Notes under the pieces: generated by a model
The model's input: only the letters and a program-made list of their open reading frames with translations
Told to the model about the DNA's origin: nothing
Databases searched by the model: none
NCBI GenBank assembly: GCA_965225935.1
Contig: CBDDCC010000003.1
Location: 434,001 to 498,000 of the forward strand
DNA length: 64,000 bases
Source: CALJXB01 sp965225935
GTDB taxonomy: Bacteria; Pseudomonadota; Alphaproteobacteria; Kiloniellales; JAKSDN01
Direction of reading: 5' to 3'
Made by a program: the position numbers and the translations under genes
In this document: positions 17,368 through 24,283 of the stretch, piece by piece
Layout: each line of letters starts with the position of its first letter
How positions within the stretch are numbered: the first letter of the stretch is position 1

Positions 17368-17787
17368 TCAGCCGTCAGCCTCGGGGATAACCGCGATCAC
17401 GTCAATCTCGACCAGCCACTCGGGCCGCGCCAGGGCCGGGACCGTGAGGCCGGTCGAGACCGGGAAGACGCCCTTCAGCCAGCGCCCGACCACCCTGTAG
17501 ACCGCCTCCCGGTAGCGGATGTCGGTGAGATAGATGGTGACCTTGCAGATGTGGGCGAGCTCGCTGCCGCATTCCTTCAGCAGCAGGTCGACGTTGGCCA
17601 TGGCCTTCTCGGCCTGGCCGGCCGGATCGCCGACGGCGACGCTCTCCCGGCTGTCCAGGTCCTGGGCCACCTGGCCGCGCAGGTAGACCGTGTTGCCGGC
17701 GACCACCGCCTGGCAGAGGTCGTTGTCCAGGTTCTGCTCGGGATAGGTCTCCCGGGTGTTGAACTTGCGGATGCGGGTGTGTGCCAT
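17368..17787 (-). CDS. RidA/YER057c/UK114 family protein
   Basis: The 139-residue protein has the RidA core: NTVYLRGQVAQDL, QAEKAMANVDLLLKECGS, ICKVTIYLTDI and LARPEWLVEIDVIAVI. The archetype deaminates reactive enamine/imine intermediates; many paralogues act on specific pathway intermediates, and the catalytic Arg of the archetype is not plainly present in the visible motif (RPEWLVEID), so a pathway-specific role is possible. Its ATG overlaps the HpaB-like gene's stop by one base (TGATG), indicating coupling. Confidence 0.88.
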   Translation of the reverse strand: MAHTRIRKFNTRETYPEQNLDNDLCQAVVAGNTVYLRGQVAQDLDSRESVAVGDPAGQAEKAMANVDLLLKECGSELAHICKVTIYLTDIRYREAVYRVVGRWLKGVFPVSTGLTVPALARPEWLVEIDVIAVIPEADG

Positions 17788-19274
17788 CAGGCCTTGCTCC
17801 CCTTGCTCTCGTAACCTTCGCCCATGACCTTGTCGGAGAGCCCGGCCGACTTCTTCACGAACTCCAGCGGGCCTGAGAAGTCGAAGTTGTTGTAGACGGC
17901 GTTCAGGTGGGCAAAGGGCGGCGACTGGGCGAAGAGCTGGAAGGTGAGCCGGTGGCCGGCGTAGTCCGAGTTGAGCAGGTCGCGCGCGAAGGCGAGCAGA
18001 CGGCGCCGGTCCTCACCTATCCAGTCCTCGTTGACGGAGTAGAACTTCTCCAGCCAGGGCCCGCTGCCCTCCCCGTCGAGGAAGGCTGCCGTGTCGGGGG
18101 TGACGCAGATCTGCCCGCCGCAGAGCTCGCGGGCGATGTGCATCATGGCCGGCAGGTTGGAGCAGGCGTGCACCCGGCCGGTGTAGAGCAGCGACTGGTT
18201 GGGCATGGTGAGCCCGCGCGGGCTGGTCTCCGCGTTGGCGATGGCGGCGGTCAGGTGGGCGTTGATGCCCTCCCGGTAGACCGCGAGCGCGGCCAGCTTC
18301 TCGCGCACCGCCGGGTTCTTGTCGAGGCCGGTCTGGCGCACGTTGAAGAGGGCCGCACCGATCATCATGTCGGCGACGAAAATGATCCGCTGCACGAAGG
18401 GGAAGGCGCTGTAGCGGTGCAGGGTCGCGCGGATGAAAGCGGCCGCCTCGGTGTGCCGGTAGAACAGCACGTTCTCCCAGGGCACCAGCACGTCGTCGAA
18501 GACGATGAGGGAGTCCACCTCGTCGAAGCGGTTGGCGAGCGGATAGTCTTTGGCGTGGGCCCGGCCGGCGAAGCCCGTGCGGCAGATGTGCTTCATGCCC
18601 GGCGCGTTCATGGGCGAGATGAAGCCGAGCGCGTAGTCCGACAGCTTCTCGTTCTGGCTCCAGCCGCCGATGGTCGGCTTGACGAAGGCCTGGTTGGCGT
18701 AGGCCGACGCGGTCTCGTACTTGGCGCCGCGCACGACGATGCCCTTGTCGGTCTCCTTCACAACATGCAGCAGCATGTCCGGGTCCTGCTCCTGGGGCGG
18801 CTTGGAGCGGTCGCCCTTTGGATCGGTGTTGGCCGAGACATGGAAGGTGTCGTTGCTGGTCGCCTCTGCGACGTGCCGCTTGATGTGCTCGGAGAAGTCG
18901 GGGTTGATCTCGTTCAGCACGTCCTGGCCGTCGTAGAGGGACCACATCTCGCCCACGGTCTCGTCGCCGACCCGGATCACGACGCCGCCCAGGTCCCACA
19001 TGACGGCGTTCACCGCCCGGCGCTTGTCCTGCCAGTCCTCTTGGCTCCTGGGCGGCTTGTAGCCGGTGCAGTTGCGCTCGGTCCCGCCGTCGAGGGGGTA
19101 GGACATGATGTCGCGGTAGGCCTCCTCGTGGGCCATGTCATAAATGCGCGCCCGGGCGTCGACGATCGGCTTGAAGGCCGGGTGGCTCGCCACGTCCTCC
19201 ACCTTCTCGCCGTTGATGTAGACCTCGCGGCCGTCGCGGATCGACTCGCGATACTCCTCGCCGGTTCTCAGCAT
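17787..19274 (-). CDS. hpaB: 4-hydroxyphenylacetate 3-hydroxylase-type flavin monooxygenase, large component
   Basis: The 495-residue product begins MLRTGEEYRESIRDGREVYI, typical of HpaB/4-hydroxybutyryl-CoA dehydratase-like (acyl-CoA dehydrogenase fold) proteins, and contains DKGIVVRGAKYETASAYAN, FVSANT-like and FDDVLVPWENVLFY motifs. Members use reduced FAD from a separate reductase to hydroxylate aromatic rings. It is the first gene of the five-gene operon. No HpaC-type flavin reductase is adjacent. Exact substrate is undetermined; the fold alone would also fit 4-hydroxybutyryl-CoA dehydratase relatives, but no cluster-binding Cys set is evident. Confidence 0.85.
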   Translation of the reverse strand: MLRTGEEYRESIRDGREVYINGEKVEDVASHPAFKPIVDARARIYDMAHEEAYRDIMSYPLDGGTERNCTGYKPPRSQEDWQDKRRAVNAVMWDLGGVVIRVGDETVGEMWSLYDGQDVLNEINPDFSEHIKRHVAEATSNDTFHVSANTDPKGDRSKPPQEQDPDMLLHVVKETDKGIVVRGAKYETASAYANQAFVKPTIGGWSQNEKLSDYALGFISPMNAPGMKHICRTGFAGRAHAKDYPLANRFDEVDSLIVFDDVLVPWENVLFYRHTEAAAFIRATLHRYSAFPFVQRIIFVADMMIGAALFNVRQTGLDKNPAVREKLAALAVYREGINAHLTAAIANAETSPRGLTMPNQSLLYTGRVHACSNLPAMMHIARELCGGQICVTPDTAAFLDGEGSGPWLEKFYSVNEDWIGEDRRRLLAFARDLLNSDYAGHRLTFQLFAQSPPFAHLNAVYNNFDFSGPLEFVKKSAGLSDKVMGEGYESKGSKA

Positions 19275-19558
19275 GGGCTTCCTCTACCTGCGGGCGGGCG
19301 GCGCGAAACGCGTTTGACCCCGGGCGCCAAGGACGGCCCGGCACCCTCCTCCGGGTGCGGGCTGTCGCTCTGCCGTTCAGGTTAGGAGCCTGGTCGGGCG
19401 AAACAAAATATTATTTCGCTGCACCCGGAATCGAAAAAACCGAAGCAAGCGTTCTCGCGCAAGCTTCACGGCGTCTTTGCCGGACGCCCTCGCGCTTTGT
19501 TAGAGTGACTGCCGGAGTGTACAGCCGATAGGTTTCAAAAGGGGGAAGGGAGAGCCGA

Positions 19559-19984
19559 ATGACCTCGCCACGGGAGAACGTCTCGCTGCTCAAGGAAGCC
19601 TACCGCCAGTGGAACGACAGCAAGGCGGGCAGCATCGACCACTGGCTGGAGCTGCTGGCCGACGAGATAGACTTCCGCTCGCTGGCCCAGGGCGGCGGAA
19701 ACCTCGAGTTCAGCTGCGACCGCCATTCCAGGGATGAGGTCGGGAGCTACTTCAGGGACATGTGCTCGACCTGGGAGATGATCCACTACACCCCGGACGA
19801 GTTCATCGCCGAGGGCGAGCGGGTGGCCGTGCTGGGGGTCTGCGCCTGGAAGCACCGCGCGACGGGCCGCAGCTTCTCGACCCCCAAGGCGGACTTCTTC
19901 CGCTTCCGCGACGGCAAGATCATCTCCTTCCGCGAGTTCTTCGACACGGCCGGCGCCTTCGCAGCCGCGAAGCCGGAGGGGTAG
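19559..19984 (+). CDS. Nuclear transport factor 2-like (SnoaL-type) protein
   Basis: The 141-residue protein follows the cone-shaped NTF2-like pattern: VSLLKEAYRQWN, LLADEIDFRSL, EVGSYFRDMCSTWEM, VLGVCAWKHRATGR and FFRFRDGKIISFREFFDT. Such proteins bind or isomerise small molecules; none of the residues points to a substrate. GAGGG-type ribosome-binding sequence (GGGAAGGGAGA) lies upstream. It is divergent from the HpaB-type operon, about 280 bases away, and could share regulation with it. Confidence 0.85.
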   Translation: MTSPRENVSLLKEAYRQWNDSKAGSIDHWLELLADEIDFRSLAQGGGNLEFSCDRHSRDEVGSYFRDMCSTWEMIHYTPDEFIAEGERVAVLGVCAWKHRATGRSFSTPKADFFRFRDGKIISFREFFDTAGAFAAAKPEG

Positions 19985-20058
19985 ACGGAGCGGCACGGCT
20001 CGCCGAGACTAGGCGCGAACGAAGACAGCCGCGTGCGCTTGGTCTGAAGGAACTCGAT

Positions 20059-20502
20059 ATGAAGCCTGTCTTGGCCGGCTTGTCCCTTCTTCTCCTCGTC
20101 GCCTGCGAGACGGCCGGAGGCCAGTTTCCCCAAAGGCATACCGCGGCCGAAGCCAGCTACGCGGTCACCGAGACGTCGGAGATTCTGGTGGTCTACATCG
20201 GGGCCCGGAACTGCCCGCCTTGCTTCGTCTACAAGGCCGAGGACTATCCGCTGTGGATCGCATCCGAGGAGTATCCGCTGGTCAGCTACCGGGAACTGAA
20301 CTTCCCCCGCTTCCAGAGGACCGACGAAGACGCCTACTGGCCCAAGGACCTGCGCTGGCTGCGCGAGGCCACCTACACGCGGCGGGGCGCCCCGCGCTGG
20401 GTCGTCGTCGTGGACGGCCGCGTCGTCTCCAACGAGAAGTCCTGGAACGGCAGGACCTATCCTCTGATCCGGCGGTTGGTGGCCAGGAAGAGCGACGCAT
20501 GA
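20059..20502 (+). CDS. Thioredoxin-fold lipoprotein with CPPC motif
   Basis: The 147-residue protein has a signal sequence with a lipobox (SLLLLVAC), then LVVYIGARNCPPCFVYKAED with a CPPC redox motif and APRWVVVVDGRVV containing the cis-Pro region of thioredoxin folds. It is expected on the periplasmic side, anchored by lipid. ATGA overlap couples it to the next gene, a DsbD-alpha-like protein. Both together suggest an exported thiol-disulfide pair. The substrate is unknown. Confidence 0.8.
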   Translation: MKPVLAGLSLLLLVACETAGGQFPQRHTAAEASYAVTETSEILVVYIGARNCPPCFVYKAEDYPLWIASEEYPLVSYRELNFPRFQRTDEDAYWPKDLRWLREATYTRRGAPRWVVVVDGRVVSNEKSWNGRTYPLIRRLVARKSDA

Positions 20503-21110
20503 CGAGCGGCAGCGCCAGGCAAGGTGTGGGTCACCTGGGTCGAGCCCGGCGCCCGGCCGTTCGACGCTGGGCCCTGGGGCTCTGCGCCGTTCTGCTCGCC
20601 TGCCTCGCGATGATGGACACGGCTGAGGCCGCTGGCTGGACCGAACAGGAGTTCGCCCGCTTCCGGCTGCTGCCGGGCGCCACGGCGGCCGGCGACGCGG
20701 GAGAGATCCTGATCGGCCTGGAAGTCGAGCTGCAACCTGGCTGGCAGTTCTACTCGGAGGACCCCGGTCCCTACGGGGTCGCCCCCGTCTTCGACTGGAG
20801 CGCCTCGCGCAACCTGGCCCGGGCCGCGATCCACTGGCCCGCGCCCACGCGCTACGTCTACAGCAGCGACCCGCCGATCGACACCCTCGGCTACAAGGAC
20901 GCCCTCCTGCTGCCGGTGCTGCTCGAACCCAGGGCGGCCGGCGAGGCCCTGCAGGTCCGCCTCAGTTTGGAGTACGCGGTCTGCGAGGCCTACTGCGTGA
21001 TCGAAAGCGTCGAGCTCCGCCTCGCCCTGCCCGCCGGCCGCGGCGAGGCCACACCTCACGCCGGCCGGCTGGAAGAAGCTTTGGCCCAGGCAGCTACCGA
21101 ATCCCGGTAG
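20499..21110 (+). CDS. DsbD N-terminal (alpha) domain-like exported protein
   Basis: The 203-residue protein has a signal peptide (ALGLCAVLLACLAMM...AEAA) and a single Ig-like domain: ILIGLEVELQPGWQFYSEDPG, ARAAIHWPAPTRYVYS and LEYAVCEAYCVIESVELRL. This is the pattern of the periplasmic N-terminal domain of DsbD, where a cysteine pair (CEAYC here, CXXXC) accepts electrons; however the membrane and thioredoxin domains of DsbD are absent. It overlaps the upstream lipoprotein gene by 4 bases (ATGA). Confidence 0.75.
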   Translation: MTSGSARQGVGHLGRARRPAVRRWALGLCAVLLACLAMMDTAEAAGWTEQEFARFRLLPGATAAGDAGEILIGLEVELQPGWQFYSEDPGPYGVAPVFDWSASRNLARAAIHWPAPTRYVYSSDPPIDTLGYKDALLLPVLLEPRAAGEALQVRLSLEYAVCEAYCVIESVELRLALPAGRGEATPHAGRLEEALAQAATESR

Positions 21111-21134
21111 GGCGGGCCCCTCGGCCGGCGGCGG

Positions 21135-21779
21135 CTACGACTGGGCGACGCTGATCTCGCCCTGCTGCTCGAGGCACCTGCGCACGGCCGGCCGCTGGCG
21201 CGCTGCGTCGAAGCACCGGCGGACCGCGGGGAACCGCTCGAACAGCGACTCCATCGGCTCGAACCAGGTCGCCAGCATGACAAGGTAGATATCGGCGAGG
21301 CTGTAGCGCGCACCCAGGTGGAACGGGCCGCCCGCCGCCAGGTGGTCGTCGACGTGACGCCAGCTCTCGACCAGGGCCTCGACCGCCTCGGCCTTGATCC
21401 GCGGGGCGTCCGCCGGATCGGTCGAGAAGCGTTCCGGATAGTAGTAGCGCTTGTAGTCTTCCTGGACCGTGTTGGTCAGATAGAAGAGCCAGCGGTAGAA
21501 GGCCCCCCGCGCCGGGTCGCCGACGGCCGGCGCCAACTCGTCCAGGCCGTGTCGCTCGGCGAGGTAGAGCATGATCGCCGCGGCCTCCGTAAGCACCTGG
21601 CCGTCCGGCAGGACCAGGGTGGGCACCTTTCCGACCGGATTGATCTTCAGGTAGTCGGGGCGCCGGTTCTCGCCCGCCTCGATGTCGACCCTGACGATCT
21701 CGTGTTCGAGCCCGCCCTCCTCGAGAACGGCCTGGGGGCCGAAGGCGGCCGTCCCCTCGCACCAATAGAGCCGGTACAT
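21135..21779 (-). CDS. Glutathione S-transferase family protein
   Basis: The 214-residue protein begins MYRLYWCEGTAAFGPQAVLE, has INPVGKVPTLVLPDGQVLTE (cis-Pro and glutathione-binding part) and a helical C-terminal domain with LADIYLVMLATWF. ATG 21777-21779 was chosen because upstream sequence is unlike the family. Divergent from the GNAT gene. Substrate unknown. Confidence 0.88.
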   Translation of the reverse strand: MYRLYWCEGTAAFGPQAVLEEGGLEHEIVRVDIEAGENRRPDYLKINPVGKVPTLVLPDGQVLTEAAAIMLYLAERHGLDELAPAVGDPARGAFYRWLFYLTNTVQEDYKRYYYPERFSTDPADAPRIKAEAVEALVESWRHVDDHLAAGGPFHLGARYSLADIYLVMLATWFEPMESLFERFPAVRRCFDAARQRPAVRRCLEQQGEISVAQS

Positions 21780-21907
21780 GCGCGCCTCCCCGTCGCCAAG
21801 ATCATGCCAGCCGCCGACTCTTGGCCGCTCCAACGGCTCCGTCAAGCTGCGTCGTCAGCCCACGCCGCCCGCCGGACCGCAGCGTTGTCCCGATGGGCCC
21901 ACGAGAT

Positions 21908-21927
21908 CCTGACAGTCTGCTGTCAGG
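21908..21927. promoter_or_regulatory. Perfect 8-bp inverted repeat touching a ribosome-binding site
   Basis: CCTGACAG, a 4-base spacer, then CTGTCAGG form a perfect palindrome. Its right arm overlaps AGGAGG (21925-21930), the presumed ribosome-binding site of the acetyltransferase gene at 21934. It could be an operator between the divergent GST and GNAT genes or an RNA hairpin that hides the ribosome-binding site. Confidence 0.4.
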
Positions 21928-21933
21928 AGGCGG

Positions 21934-22575
21934 ATGCTAGTCTCGCTCGACCGATCAATGCCGTTCGCGGAGACCGCCAAGGGAATGCGCCAGTCCGCCT
22001 CCTGCCACATCCATCCCCTGACCGGCGAACGCTGGGACGACTTCGTGGCCCTGTTGGGCCCCAAGGGCGGCTACGGCGGCTGCTGGTGCATGCTGTGGCG
22101 GCTCGGCAAGGCTGCGTTCGACAAGGGTGCGAGCGGTGCGGGCGCGGGGAACCGACGGGCCATGAAACGCCTGGCCGAGACCGGGCCGCCGCCCGGGCTG
22201 CTCGCCTATGCAGACGGTCGGGCCGTCGGCTGGATCTCCATCGCGCCGCGGCGCGTCCTGCCCCGTCTCGAGACCTCGCGGGTCCTGAAGCCCGTCGACG
22301 ACCAGGAGGTCTGGTCCGTAACCTGCTTCCTCATCGCCAAGGGCCATCGCGGTCAGGGCGTCGGCCTGGCGCTCTTGAAGGCTGGCTGCGACTTCGTCCG
22401 CGACCAGGGCGGCACCGTGCTCGAAGGCTACCCGATCGAACCGCAGAAACGGCCCTACCCGGCGCCCTACGCCTGGACCGGCTTCAAGACGGTCTTCGAC
22501 CGGGCCGGCTTCACGGAGGTCGCGCGGCGCTCGCCGACCCGTCCCATCATGCGGAAGAGCCTGACGGACAGCTGA
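21934..22575 (+). CDS. GNAT family acetyltransferase
   Basis: The 213-residue product has the acetyl-CoA-binding signature FLIAKGHRGQGVGLALLKA (R/Q-x-x-G-x-G/A) and the preceding strand VWSVTC, with the cysteine-rich start region GGCWCMLWR typical of a GNAT group whose substrates are unassigned. The spacing from AGGAGG to the first ATG is only 3 bases; alternative starts are ATG 21958 and 21985. Its 3' end overlaps the convergent serine hydrolase gene by 29 bases. Confidence 0.85.
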   Translation: MLVSLDRSMPFAETAKGMRQSASCHIHPLTGERWDDFVALLGPKGGYGGCWCMLWRLGKAAFDKGASGAGAGNRRAMKRLAETGPPPGLLAYADGRAVGWISIAPRRVLPRLETSRVLKPVDDQEVWSVTCFLIAKGHRGQGVGLALLKAGCDFVRDQGGTVLEGYPIEPQKRPYPAPYAWTGFKTVFDRAGFTEVARRSPTRPIMRKSLTDS

Positions 22576-23491
22576 CGCGGGCGACGGCCCATTCGGTGAC
22601 ACCCTCGTCGCCGCCCCCATCGCTATCGGGGGCAAAGGCGGCGGCCGTGCGCGGCGGCCGTCCCTCGCGGAAGTGGTAGGCGGCGCTCACGCTGCCGGGC
22701 CCGCAGCCCGAATGGCCGATGGCGAGGCCGGCCCCGGCCATGCGGCCGATCATCAGGCCGAGGCCGTAGCCCGTGGTCTCCCAGGGGCGCCCTGCCAGCG
22801 GGCCGCCGAGGGGATGGGCCGCCGTCATGGCGTCGAGGAGCGGTGGCGGCAGCAGCTGGCCGGCCAGGAGCCCCGATAGGAGACGCGCCGCGTCCGCCGC
22901 GCTGCCCAGCAGCAGGCCGTGATAGACCCAGCCGGGATGGTAGCCCGCCGCGTTGCCCCAGGCCGTCGCCTCGAGGTCGCCGGGCTCCGCCGCCAGAGAG
23001 ACCGAGGCGAGCTCCAGCGGGTCCAGCACCAGCGCGCGCAAGGCGGCTTCCAGCCCGGCGCCCTGGGCCTCCTCGACGAGCTGGCGCAGGTAGAGATAGC
23101 CCACGTTGGAGTAGGACCAGCCTCGGCCCGGCGGGAAGTCGAGGCGCTCCGCGTCGACCCTTTCCAGCAGCTCCCCCACCGGCCAGGGATCGTCGCGTCG
23201 CGCCACCGCCGCGTGGTAGGCGGCGAGCCCGCCGTAGTTGGGCACGCCGGCGCGGTGCTGCAGCAGCTCGCGCAGGGTGAAGGATCGGCCCGGCAGGGGC
23301 GCGTCGAGCGCCAGGCAGCCCCGCTCGACCAGCCGCAGCGCGGCCGCCGCCAGCACGGTCTTGCCGATGCTCCACCAGGGAAAGAGCGCGCCCGGCGCGT
23401 CGTCCCGGACGAGACGCCCATCTTCCGCGATCACTGCGATCCGAAGGCCGTTCGCACACATGGGCAGAAAGTAGCACAGCGGATACCCCAT
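22547..23491 (-). CDS. Beta-lactamase-fold serine hydrolase
   Basis: The roughly 314-residue enzyme has the SxxK motif in PWWSIGKTV (serine nucleophile), WSYSN as the YxN motif and GHSGCGPGS in place of KTG, the set found in class C-like serine beta-lactamase relatives and D-aminopeptidases/esterases. ATG 23491 or 23461 are both possible starts. No clear signal peptide is seen, so cytoplasmic location is likely. Substrate unknown. Confidence 0.85.
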   Translation of the reverse strand: MGYPLCYFLPMCANGLRIAVIAEDGRLVRDDAPGALFPWWSIGKTVLAAAALRLVERGCLALDAPLPGRSFTLRELLQHRAGVPNYGGLAAYHAAVARRDDPWPVGELLERVDAERLDFPPGRGWSYSNVGYLYLRQLVEEAQGAGLEAALRALVLDPLELASVSLAAEPGDLEATAWGNAAGYHPGWVYHGLLLGSAADAARLLSGLLAGQLLPPPLLDAMTAAHPLGGPLAGRPWETTGYGLGLMIGRMAGAGLAIGHSGCGPGSVSAAYHFREGRPPRTAAAFAPDSDGGGDEGVTEWAVARVSCPSGSSA

Positions 23492-23596
23492 GCATGGTCG
23501 CCGCCGAAGCAACATGCCGCGTGGCGGTGGCCTCGGCGGGACCTCTCGTTGTAAGCTGACGCCGGACGGCAAGACACCCGAAAGGGGAGCAAGGAC

Positions 23597-23875
23597 ATGG
23601 CCGAACCCGTCGACGTTCAAAAGGCGTTGCTCGATCCGGCGTCGGTCTTCGCCGGCCCTGAAGAGCTGCTGGAGCGCGCGGACCTCAGCGACGATCAGAA
23701 GATCGAGATCCTGCGCCGCTGGGAGTACGACGCCAGCGAGGTCGCGGTGGCGGAAGAGGAAGGCATGGAAGGGGACCGGCCTCTGATGCTGCAGCGCGTC
23801 CTGTCGGCCCTCGACAAGCTGAGCGGCGGCGTCGACGTGGAGCACGGCGGGCCCACCAAGCAGGATGGCATCTGA
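23597..23875 (+). CDS. Small acidic hypothetical protein
   Basis: The 92-residue protein reads MAEPVDVQKALLDPASVFAG, with LSDDQKIEILRRWEYDASEV in the middle. This helical, acidic type with the ILRRWEYDA phrase is common as a stand-alone small protein in alphaproteobacteria, in my recollection, without known function. AGGGGAGCAAGG lies upstream of the ATG. No export signal. Confidence 0.7.
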   Translation: MAEPVDVQKALLDPASVFAGPEELLERADLSDDQKIEILRRWEYDASEVAVAEEEGMEGDRPLMLQRVLSALDKLSGGVDVEHGGPTKQDGI

Positions 23876-24283
23876 CGAAGGCTAGGCGCTGTCCGCAGCG
23901 GCCGTCTCAGCCCTCAGGCGGTGGGCATGCAGGTGCCGCTAGTGGGACACACCAGCTCGTAGATCTCCCTCACCCGGTCGGGCGCCTCGGAGATGTCGAT
24001 GTAGCGGCGGGGCTGGGGCTTGAGGCCGTCGCAGGTCTTCGCTTTTGTCCTGGAAGGTTGGTCGGACACCGTGTACGGGCGCCACTTCTGGCCGGTCTCC
24101 AGCGTTGGCGCGGAAGGTGCCGTTCCCTCCCTTGCCATTGAGCACCGGCTCGCTTGCCAATTGACGTTCACCATCCGACGGCATGCAAAGTCTGTAGCGA
24201 AAACGGCGGAAGCCCGCCCGCCGGTTACGGCCAAATCGTCGCGAAGCTCCTCCGGAATGGAGGAGTGAGTTCAAACGCCCGAC
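23876..24283. other. Intergenic region with a doubtful minus-strand reading frame
   Basis: No firm gene is seen. On the minus strand 23914-24234 is open for 106 codons; only its last third (RRYIDISEAPDRVREIYELV, then CPTSGTCMPTA) looks protein-like, which would fit a gene remnant or a short Cys-containing peptide. The first part is of random composition. Confidence 0.35.

Noticed and set aside
22547..23491. Calling this gene and 38628-39722 antibiotic beta-lactamases
   Set aside because: The motifs (SxxK, YxN/YSG, H-x-G) fit the wide esterase/peptidase group of the fold; nothing shows beta-lactam hydrolysis.
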